Part shown: positions 10,424 to 22,200 of the stretch, piece after piece | Layout: each line of letters starts with the position of its first letter | How positions within the stretch are numbered: the stretch's first letter is position 1 | DNA from: Saposhnikovia divaricata | Lineage: Eukaryota > Streptophyta > Magnoliopsida > Apiales > Apiaceae | Assembly (NCBI GenBank): GCA_036435485.1 | Contig: CM071595.1 | Location: 103,160,580-103,224,579 of the forward strand | DNA length: 64,000 nucleotides | Reading direction: 5' to 3' | Position numbers and translations under genes: made by a program | The notes under the pieces: generated by a model | The model's database searches: none | Told to the model about the DNA's origin: nothing | Seen by the model: only the letters and a program-made list of their open reading frames with translations

Positions 10424-13400
10424 ATGGATTTGGTTACAACTTGCAAGGTACTTGATTTCCGCAGTTTGTTCTTGTGGTTGTTTCTTTAGCTAATTGTTGT
10501 TGCATGGAAAAAAATGATTGTTTGGATTTTGTGTTGTAATGAGTTTAAAAGTTTTGTGTCGATGAATTTACGGAACATGATATCAGGATTGTATTCATGT
10601 ATAAAATTATAAAAAAGATCCCTTTTTTTTTTGTTATAAAGAAAGCAAAAAGATAGCATTTTGGGATATGTATGTGTTGGTCTTACCGATCAACTCGATA
10701 CTTTGTGCAAGTGTAGATAACATTTTTAAAGGTTACTGTTGAAAGTACCTTTTGATACCAAGTTAACGGATGTAGACATTATACGAGGGTGGAGAGTAAG
10801 TGACGTCTAAGATATTTTCACATTCTTTATTTTTATTTAATTTATTTTTCACTTCCTTAAATTTTTTTTCTAAACTTGTATTCTTTCTTGCTGACTTTTT
10901 CGTTGAAAAAATAAAAAATACTAGTAGTAAAAGTTTTAGTTTTGGTGCACTCTTAGCTACAATAGTTTCTTTTCTTTTATTTATGGGATAATTGTTATAA
11001 TTTAGCAAATGGTTGGTGACAAGTTGGCTGTCTTAGTAGTCTTGATGCAAGTGTTATAATAAACTTTTCTGATTCATAAGGGTCTCTTTGGTCATAAGTG
11101 GTCTTAACATCTTGTTATCTATCACATGCAGGAGAAGTTGGCATATTTTCGAATTAAAGAGCTCAAGGATGTTCTAACGCATCTTGGCTTATCCAAGCAG
11201 GGAAAGAAGCAGGTTTCAGTGTTTGTATTTTGGAATTTTCAGGATTTTTGGCTTTGTTACTGTTCAGTACTGTTGAATGGTTGTGAGACCTTTTAATCCT
11301 CCAGTCAGTAGTTAAAAGATTTTTCATGTCCATAACTCTCGCTCCCTATCCCTTGTTTTTGTAAAACATGGTTCACAAAATGAATTTCCAGAATATCATT
11401 TTTAGTTGGAAATTAAAGCAAGCTAAATTAGTAGAAGTAGGGTGAGCGAAATTATAGATCTTTGTTGGTATCCTTTGTAGTTAGCGTATATGTGCCTGAA
11501 TTACCCGAAGTTAAAACTGAATGTTTGTTTGACAGTAAGCAATAACTAAACTGTTAACTTCTAGAATTAGTTTAGTGTTTTACATTTTTTACTTGTATAG
11601 CTTTCTCAGAGTGTCCGTGTCAGTAGTAGTGTACTACAATATCTGTTCCACACTTGGCTTATTAAATTACTGGTATAACATTTTAACTTGTTTAGGTGAA
11701 TTTTACAACTGATTTGTTTGCATTCCTATTCTGTAGGACTTGGTTGACCGGATATTGACAATTATCTCTGAAGAACAAGGTAAGCTGTTCTATTTAGTGA
11801 GTTTAAAATATGGGAGAGACTGCTTTTCTTCCAAGTCATGCTTTCATTCACACAATTATATGGAGAGAGTCAAGGGTTGAAGAGGTTGACCAGAACAATT
11901 TTTATTGGATCACACTAGTTGCAACATTTGCAATGAACTAAAAAGCTGTTAAATGATCCAACCATGTATATATATACCGCACAATTCTAGGAGCTGGGAG
12001 CATATAGATTTTTGCATAGTTCTGTGAACTGCGTGTATTAGGTTATAATTTTGACATGATAATAAATTGTAAACCATTTAATTGTCATAGAATTGGTCAT
12101 TTTACACCATTTTACTGATGGTAGATTCGGAGGACATAATTTTAAAACAAATGCAAAGATACACACTATAGATTTTGCATTTTTTTCAGTTGTACACTTA
12201 AATGGTTATCTTTGAAAGTGTATTCTATGAATTATCTATGTTTAGTAGTTTAAGAATTATTTTGTACCTAATGTTTGAAACATGCAATTATAATAAGAGA
12301 ACGTAATTATTTTTATGTATTACCTATATTTTTCTTCTTTACTTTTTGCAAATATAAAAAAATCAATTGTATATTCTCGTATGCATTAGCATAATTGTTG
12401 CGCCTAGTCATTAATTTATATTGTTTATTCTCTTGTTCATTGTTGTGAAATGCATGATAAACTGCACTTCGTGCAAGTCCCGCAAGTCAAAAATGGAAAT
12501 TTTGAAACGCAACAAAGTGTGTCTTAAGTGCGTCTAAGCGCATATGTGCTAGAATGCCAATAACCCTTGGGCCTTGAGCTAAAAAGAAAAACACAAACAA
12601 AAACAAAACCCTATATCCGATCGCTTCAATCTTTATAGCGGTTCATATTTATCACATGAAATAATTATCAATGGAGCTTAAAACTAAAATCACCAGTTAC
12701 CTAGTTTCCTGAAGTTAAACAGACAGTCACAACTTTAGGTGGAAAGGTGCTTCAACCTTTAAACTGCAGATTCCTCGTGTAATTCCTTTAGTTTTTCAGA
12801 TGCCAATGGCACATGTATATTGTAGTCAAACTTTATTAATTAAAATTATGAGCCACTGCAGAACATTTAGCATCTTACTAGGTTTATAAAATTTTGTTTA
12901 TAAAATTTTATTCCTGTGCTTTTCCATTAACACTGTGCATGTTAAGCAGTTTCTGGAGTGCTGGCAAAGAAAAATGCTGTCAGGAAGGATATGGTGGCAA
13001 AACTTATAGATGACACTTACAGGTGGGCATATGTATTTTAATGTTGTAGCATAAACCTACAATTCCGTGCAATCATTTTGATTGTAGCTATTTCGTATAC
13101 CTCTACTATATATTTTGTGTGTATTATTCATGTCAAACACCATGTCTGTTGATCTAAAGTTTTTTTTTTGCCAAGCAGACAAAACTGATAAGACTTGCCA
13201 ATTCGGGGCACATTTTTTGTTTCCTATATGTACCAAGATTATGTTATGCTTCTTGGCCTCTTGGGAAGTTGATTAATTGTTCCGATCCGGTATATATTTG
13301 TATATGTATTTTGCCTTTTCTATTGGACATATTAGAATCCCAATTCAAGATTAAATGAGCAAAGAACTATTTTTACTTGATTAATGGTCACTCTATGTGG

Positions 13401-14740
13401 ATGGCTGATCTGCAAAGAACATTCGTAGAAGGTAAAAGGACCAAAGCTTGATTTCCTCCACATCAAACATTGGGCTTGTAGGCCTATTTGAATCACTCTA
13501 CACCAAGTAATTAAAGTATATTGCAACCATAAATCCAATTTATTTTCTAGATTGATTGAAGTATACTAGGAGAAAGAGAGCCAAAATCTTTGCTACCGTT
13601 AGCAATGTGACAGTTAAAGTCCACACCTGTGCACTGCCACGCTGATTTAGACATGTAGTTTTTGTTAAAAATATGTGCATTTGTTTGCATATTGCAGCTA
13701 GAACATAGATCCAAACAAAGAAAGTCGCAACGAGTTTGACACTCAGCAGCTTCTGTCATCATTTCATGCATCTTTGGCTCCAAGTCGTTTACCTAAAATT
13801 CAGATCATTTTCTTTGAACTCATATTGTCAATGTATAATATCTAGTCCCGTGGGATGCGCATGGTCAGGCTTGTAGGCAGGGACAGTCTGTTGACATTTA
13901 GCTACTTAAAGAGTCATATATTGCTATTAAAAAGTATCATCTTAGATGAGGATCAATCTTTTGCAAGAACTTTTAGTTCAGATTTGTTAGAAATATTAAG
14001 TCAGTTAAGGTGACATGTACAAGTATGTGATGAAATCAGGACATAAATAATATGGATTGGTGTATGATGTTTTTAAGAATTTTTTGGTAACATAGGATAG
14101 TAATTGCTGTTATATTGATATCCACACAGGCCACATCCCTATAATAAGATTTTGCTCCCCAGTAATTAGGTTGTTTCCTCCTGCTCCAAGTAGAACAAGT
14201 TTTCCTTATCCCCGGGAGTGCGGCATCTCTATCTTAATTAAGTAATATAAACTAAAGTTGGTGATTGATTCAAGTTTTATTTGTTTAAGCAATCGAGATT
14301 CTTAATTCTGCAAGGCAAGTTGCATCTCTAATTAGACAAGTTAAAAGGATTAGTATTGCATCTTTCCCCATCTATAGCTTTCTGGTACGTGTTTTCTGTA
14401 AAATTCGAGGAATCTAATAGGCCCCTGATTGGTTACTGTAGTTCTTACCTGTCTTTTCTATCAGAAGTCATTTGTAGATATTTAGGCTATATCTATGTTG
14501 TGTTTGGTGGAATGGAATGGATACATGTAATTAAAGGGAAGCAATGTAGGTGGGAACAGTGTTGCACGCAGTGTTGCACGGATCGCGGGTCGATCGGGTG
14601 CGTGGTACGGATACGGGTACGTGGGACGTTAGTTTGCATGAATCGGGTACGACGAGTCGTGAATCGGGTTCGCGGATCGATATAAGGATCCTTTTTTAAC
14701 TTATATTTTTATTAAAAATTATATATATATTAAAAAAAGA

Positions 14741-14806
<66 letters not shown>

Positions 14807-17800
14807 ACCAGGCTTAACTTTTTTGATCCGGGCTTTGACAAATTTTAATTATTTTTTTGTTTTTTAATTATAACCCAACTGTAACCCATTAAACATTTAC
14901 TAAAAGTGTTTTGGCATCTTTATAGTCTTGGTTTGTGTTTGGTCCTCGGGGAGTTGGAGTATATATGCTATAATAATCATCCCCCTCACATGCCTAAGTT
15001 ATCTTTGTTTTTTAATTTATGATAGAGATGGAGGCATGGAGCAGCTTTGCCATAAAAAGTTTTGGTCTTTCAATTACCTTTTGGAAATATTGTCTGCTGA
15101 AGGTAGTAAAAGATGAGTGGACTACAGGAAATATAGTCTATACTCTATAGACATAAAGATTAAAGCCTATTCTAAAGCTATGAAAATGAAGAATAAAGCC
15201 TTTTCATATCCGTTGCTGTGATTAACTTTTCTTTCTTTAACTTTAACTTTCTTTAACTTTTTCACTTTTCTTCTTTATGTTTCTTCTTCTTCTTCCTGTA
15301 AACAAACATATACATACATACATACATATATATAAACAGAGTTCGTCGGATTTGGCGAACTGGAACACGTTCCGGAGGGAATTGGTTCGTCATCGTACCG
15401 TGTTCCGGTACGCACGAATTGGTTCGCGGTTCCAGGGGCCGACCCGCGAACCGTGCAACACTGGTTGCACGGTTCATGGGTCGTTCGGGTACGTGGTACG
15501 GGACTGGGTACGTGGAACGTTAGTCTTTATGAATCGGGTACGATGACCCGTGAATCGAAAACGTGGGTCGATATGAGGATCCCTTTTATAGCTATTTTTG
15601 TTAGAAAACATCATGCATAATTGTTATTGTATCTATGGCTTAGTTATTGTTTTATAACTAAAATATTAATTTTACCCTAAACTATATAAGTAAATTAATC
15701 AAGAAATGTAAAATTTTAAAGTTACTAGTGAAGTGGTGGAGTTAAAAAGGGGATCGCCGGAGTTGGGGAGTTGGCGAACTGGAACGTGAACCCTAGCGAT
15801 CCGGGTCGAAAAGGAATCGTGTTCCAGAACGAGGGAACTGGATCGCGGTTCCATAGGCTGACCCACGAACCATGCAACACTGGGTGGGAAGGATGATTTG
15901 AGAGAAAATAAGTGCAAATTTTATGAGATTTGAGTAGAAAATGGGTATGATGGAGAATGGAGCATTCCTTCTTAAATTGGGTGGGGTGGGGGGTTAGCTC
16001 TAGTCTGGTTAAGAAAGGAATGGAGGAAGAAATGAAATTTTTGAATATTTACCCATAAAATAGTTCAAATGTTATTCAGTGCCCTTTAACTTCATTCATC
16101 CCAACCATACACAAAACTAGGATACTTCCCTCTTTTGGAATCACTCCCATCTCCCGGAAAAATGGCTTATTTAAGGTTTACTTACCAAATTTACAGTATT
16201 AGTAAATAACAAATTAAGATTATTATTTTACAACTTTATAAAATCCAAAAATTTAATCTTTTAAATCAAACGTAGTTTCTTAGTTTTGGTTTCAAAGTTT
16301 AGTGTTATTATACAATGCTTTACAAAAAATTGACTGACTTCTTGAAATAAAGCCCAGGCTTTTTTTGGGACGAGCAAGTATTCTTTTCTTCCCATATTCT
16401 GATTGTATTGCACTACCATTTTCTTCTAAGAAGTATTCTAGCATAATGTACAACTTTTGTTGCTGCAACCAGAAAAATGCAGGTCTCTGGTGCAACAATT
16501 GATGTAGCTTCGAAAGGGCAGGCTGTTTCAGATAGTAGTAATGTGAAGCTTAATGAAGATCCCGAAGATTATAATCAAGTGGAAAAGATTCGTTGTCCAT
16601 GTGGTAGTTCATTACAGGATTCAATGATTAAGGTTAGAAATATATTTTATTCTTTTCTCATGTTATAAACCCCTAACTCTCTCTGCCCGCATTTCTATAG
16701 ACACATTCCTATATATAATACACAAATCATGCCACGTATGTGTGTAATGCATGCTCCGGTACAAGAAGCATGCGTTTCCTTCTATGGACAGTTAAGAAGG
16801 CAATTCCTTTTTTTACGATCACTCTTTTCGTTTGACTGAAATATTTTATGTTTCAAAGACATCTCTTGATGTTGGATGTAATGCAATAGAGATTAGAAAA
16901 ACGAGAATCTTGTGCTAGGGCCAGAGAAGGGAATCAATGAAGTTTAAGTGAGTTTAGATGGTCCCAATTGCGTGACATTGAAATGGAAGTGAGGAGTCCA
17001 TAATGAAGGATCAGGGTTTATGGTGTGGGATGGGGGGGGGGGGATCATACGAATCTTTTGCTCGGGTTGGTAATATTTCATCTTTGCGCTTAATACTAGA
17101 AAATTGTTATTTGAGAAAACCAGGAATCAGTTGGGACTTGTGTAGTATACCTGATGATTATTGGTGCTACTCATTTATCTCCCTCTGTAGGATTATATTG
17201 TCCATTGTGCTAGTAGGTAGCTCTGCCAAACGCATTTGATGTAAATGCTCTCTTTTGTCTACTATGGAAATGAACGTTAATGCTGTTTCTCTTTTATGCA
17301 GTGTGAAGACTCACGATGCAATGTAGGGCAGCACAAAAATTGTGTCATTATTCCAGACAAATATGCGGAAGGTGTTGTACCAGTTCCTCCTGAGACCTTT
17401 TACTGTGAACTCTGCAGACTAAGTCGTGCTGACCCGTAAGTGATTTTCATGATTATCCATGGTTAATTGTAACATTATAGTTCACTGTTATGTATGAAGA
17501 GCATTTAATTTTGTAGCTGTGGTTGATCTCTACATATTGAACTTTATTTTCAAATCAGTATTAACCTAATATTGGTTTTCTTTTGAGATTTAAATGAGCA
17601 TAATTTCTATTGTTGATTTGCAAGAGTTTTTGCTTTTGTTTTGTACTTCTGTCTAACATAATATGGTTTATACCTTATAGATTTTCTCTCAGTATTTTGT
17701 GGGGTTGTACAATGTCTTGAAACCTTGTACAACACAACCATAATTCATATATCACTATGGCAACTAGTAATGTATTTCTATTTGGACAACAAAGGTTATT

Positions 17801-19193
17801 GATGTGAGTAATAAGACAATGAGGCATTCAAGCCAAGAGGTGCAGCTACATTTAAAAACTTTACAGTATCTAAATGAGACTGTGTTGGCAATATATTAGC
17901 AGATGTCTAGTTTATCGTTATGTTTAGCTCTGTTCACTATGAAAATCTCAAGACCTGCGCCAATACATTAAATAGATCCATCCTTTGAATGGCGTAATAT
18001 GGAACTAATCAAAATTGTCACCATCAACTCTGACGAAGCACCGTTACTACTTACTACAATGTAAAAGTTTGCGTGCACCACTAAACATTGGCAATTACCT
18101 GTTATACGGATAGACGTAATACTAGCACGGGGAATTGAACTGGTCATATAATATTGAATAACATATATACGAGTATACTGATGAACCATGGCCAATTTTT
18201 TACAAGTTTTCAGATGTGCTATCATGTAAATATGTTCTAATATCCTAGTAAATGTTCTTTTTAGTTGGGCTTGATTTTAATATTGTACGGCACCCTGATT
18301 CATTTAACAATTGTCATTCTGATGGAATCATAAGTTCATAGTAGACTCTTTCATGAGCTCCTGTTTTATTTATGAGCTAGCATCCCTTATTTGACATCGA
18401 ATTTTTTATGTGTTACGGACCTAATCTGAAGTACTTGAAATTGTACTCCATTGTACCAACTTAGTATCAAGCTGCTATATAATCTCATTAATTTACACTG
18501 TCGTTATCAAACAAATTACATCAGTGTGCTAGGGGAGTCTACATATTGAGACACTTCTTTTAGATAATCCTGGCCACTATGCAAAAAGACATTAAATGCT
18601 GATCATTGTCATACCTTTGAAATAAAGAGAAAAACCATGTGTAATTGGTTATTGTTACTTATGGTGATTGTTGCCTAAGTTGGCTCATTTTTTGATGGTT
18701 TTATTTAATTAATGTCATTCTGTATCCTATTTCATTCCTGCAGCAAAAGCCATTAGTTATGATCTTCTGAACGTATTTCCTTGCAGATTCTGGGTAACAG
18801 TTGCAAATCCGTTATATCCTGTGAAATTGACTACTTCGAATCTTCCAACTGATGGGTGAGGGAGTTATCTCTTGTTATAGTTCCTTGTGTTAATTCATTG
18901 TGTTGAACATAAACTTGGTACTTCTCATTATAAACACTATGCAATTGTTTTCAGTATATAAAGTGACCTATAGTGAACCCTGTTTTCAGTTGAGCAAACC
19001 CCTGGTGCAGTGCTCTTACTTGTGATTTAATTTGGTATTATTGGGGGCAGTCAATTGTTCTTCGCATGGTATGGAGTTTTTAAAGACCATAATTGAGAAC
19101 TATTACAGACTCGTAAAGTCTTAATAAAGTGAAAAGGCACTTAAAATTACAGACTCATAATTGAACTGAATATATAAATAAATAAATAAATAA

Positions 19194-19239
<46 letters not shown>

Positions 19240-22200
19240 TGGATGGATATGTATATGCTTATATCTTATAAGAGGTGGTTTTGTTGACCCTCAAATACCT
19301 AGGAAGTTGGAATACCTAGGAAGTGAGATTTTAAAAATGTTGTTTGGTTACGTTAATAAAGGAAGTAGAAATAGCTTGGAAGTTTAAATACCCACAAAAT
19401 GGGGGAAGTTGCTTACCCACCCTCCATTTGGTAACTTACACTTCCTATGGGGAGTCACTTCCAGCATATCTATCAAACACCAATTCACACGTCTTGGGTA
19501 TTATAAATTCCATAAGAAATTTTAAGTTACATAGGAAATGACTTCCTATCATCAACCAAACAAGCATTAAGTTTCGTTTTTCCAGTTGTAGTGAATTTTT
19601 TAAATTAGTCTTGGTTGTCATGCTTTTTCGCCTTTTGGAAGTCTCAGATTTAACTTTATTAACTTATTTTATGTATTACTGATGGCTAGTCGATGAGAGG
19701 TGACAGTCATTTCAGATATTGTGGGTACCTCTTCATACAATTATCTTTGGCTGGTAGAGTTTCTTTTCACTTTAGTATTATCCGAATGCCTCTTTATCTT
19801 AATATAGCTAATATGCATCAACTTCTTCTCCATCATAGTGAACCTCTCTTTGTGATCTGGATGAGGTTTACTTGACGCATTTCTTTTGACAAAAAATCTG
19901 CCACTTGTCAGCTACATTTTATTTTGTTGAGTACACACGACGGTGTCCTGTACCCTTGGGTAGATAGTGCAGGAGCACTCCACAAAAGGAATCCCAGTAT
20001 AATTTATCTTAACCTTTTAATGTTGTTCTTCACTGATTACACATTTCGTATATTTGTTTTGAGATTAGTGGCAGATGCATGATAATGCAAGTGTCAGTTT
20101 AAACAGTTGGAGATGATTCCGTTCGTGGTTTTATATTTTATTCTTTTGCTTTTGGTTGGGGGCTCAAATCTCAATTCCATTAATTTACAAAGTGATATTG
20201 TAGTTGGTACTCTTTTGTGCAAGCTATATGGTGAAGTAAGATCAAAACTTTTAGTTGCTGATTTTGTTGCCAAATGATTTTTATGTTGATTTGTTGACTT
20301 CTTTTCTGATGATATTAGGCTTTGCAATTATACGCTCTAAAATATTGAACTCTAATAGTGAAGATCAACTCACTTAGCGTGTTTATAAAAGTTATTCTAA
20401 AATATAATTCTCTACTGTCATAGGGAACCTACTTTCGGCGAAGAATCAAATGAGGGACTATGTAATTATATATGGGTAATGCTAAACATAGCCCTTAGGG
20501 CTATGGTTAAGAATTAATGTAGATGGATAAATGCATTTAATACATCAATTTTGCACTTAATACATCAATTTTGCACGAAATTCAACATGATTATTTAGAA
20601 ATTTGGGATGTTTTTATCGGTGGAAATTAATGTGAATGCAGGGGGTCCATTATTATTACTTGGAAAATTAAATTAGTGTTGCAAAGAGACATTGGGAAAC
20701 TAAAAACATTTAAAAACCTTAAAAAAGATGTTGAAAATATAACTAATATATAATCTATATATCTATATCTATATATATATATATATATATATTATGTTTC
20801 TGTGATATAACTTTTTTGGGATAGATATGTGTAGTTATCGAAGGTTATGCGTCCATTTCTGATTTCTCTTCATTTTTTTTCATGCTTTTCGGTTTTCCAT
20901 ATATATTTTTTCATATATGTGAGATATGAGGATCATTTGTCAGGGAGTGTAAATTAAAGAACACATACTGCCATTTTGAGTGTTTGGTTATGTGTTATTG
21001 CATTTATCGTATATGATATTAATTTTAACCTATGGTGCTATCACTTAAATAAATTTTCAGTACCAATCCAGTTCAGAGTATTGAGAAAACTTTTCAGCTT
21101 ACAAGAGCGGACAAGGACTTGTTGGCAAGACCAGAGTATGATATTCAGGTTTGATTTCTGTCATCTGCTTTCTAATAACTTCTATATTTGTATATGTATT
21201 ATTTGTTGTTATAATAGTTTTCATCATTATGTAGGCATGGTGTATCCTTCTTAATGACAAGGTTTCCTTCAGAATGCAGTGGCCACAATATGCAGACCTG
21301 CAGGTTAATGGTATGTACTAGGCAAGCTTCATATATCTTGTTTGATGGTTTATTTAAGGAACATTCCTTATTGCTGAAGTACTTAATCCTCATCTTATAA
21401 GATTTTTGCGGAATTATTATATGTCACTGTTCATGCTTGCAATACCATGAGATTTATAATTACTTGCCATCTTGTCATTTCTCTTTGTAATATTTGCATG
21501 TTCTCTATATAATTGTGATGAGCTTTTCTTCCCTTTTTGGTGTTATTTACTCATAAATTTGTATTATCTATGAATAGGCGTGCCTTTGCGAGTGATAAAT
21601 AGACCTGGCTCGCAATTGTTAGGAGCCAATGGCCGCGATGATGGCCCTGTTGTAAGTGTTTTCACTTCCTTATATGTATTGCATAATTTTCCAAATAATT
21701 GCTGAAAACATGTAGCACAACTAATATGCCTTTTCTTTTGTGTAATGTTCTTAGTTTGACCCAATGAGAATAGAGCTAGTTCTCGAATAGATCAAATTTA
21801 TCTTACTTGTAAGAGCACTTGCAGCTCTCTTTGTTTGACAGTGTTAGTTCTTTTGTCAGATAACACCGTGCACCAGAGACGGAATTAATAAAATTTCCTT
21901 AACAGGATGTGATGCACGAGTATTCTGTATGGGCGTCAGAATTGTAAAGAGGCGTACGATTCAACAGGTAGGCTTGTCTCTTTCCCGAGTAAGAATTTTT
22001 TTTTCTTGCAGTGCTGCATATTCAATTTGTCATTAAAAATTGGCTTATTTTTTATGTTTACTGTAGCCAATTTGTACCTGTTAGCTGACAAAAAAATGTA
22101 TTTGACATGTTAACTGTGCGTAGTTCGATTAACAATTTTAGATCTGCAAAATTTAAATATTTTTTTAGGATTTTCTTTTATATATTTAAATAAGGTTAAA

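Larger units (their letters stand above)
14557..15882. mobile_element. hAT-type MITE (outer copy) with 8-bp duplication
   Basis: Starts CAGTGTTGCA and ends TGCAACACTG (terminal inverted repeats). It is flanked on both sides by GGTGGGAA (14549-14556 and 15883-15890), an 8-bp target-site duplication as made by hAT transposases. Without the inner insertion and its 8-bp duplication the element is about 423 bp. It has no transposase frame, so it is non-autonomous. Subterminal sequence is CG-rich (GGGTACGTGG, CCGACCCGCGAACC type) within an AT-rich intron. Confidence 0.9.
13023..16472 (+). other. SIZ1: SIZ1 intron 4, enlarged by transposons
   Basis: Runs from GTGGGC (13023) to an AACCAG acceptor (16472). 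It contains the nested hAT-type elements at 14557-15882 with an (AT)n tract. It also contains a minus-strand pair of short open frames at 13332-13783 that look cysteine-rich but match nothing I recognise. Otherwise it is ordinary AT-rich intron sequence. Confidence 0.8.

Noticed and set aside
19275..19570. Possible MITE in SIZ1 intron 7 (TGTTTGGTT / AACCAAACA inverted words)
   Set aside because: The inverted words are short and common in plant introns. No clear ends or target-site duplication could be fixed.
20460..20640. GGGTAATGCTAAACATAGCCC segment, a possible MITE end
   Set aside because: Only one end looks transposon-like and no duplication was found.
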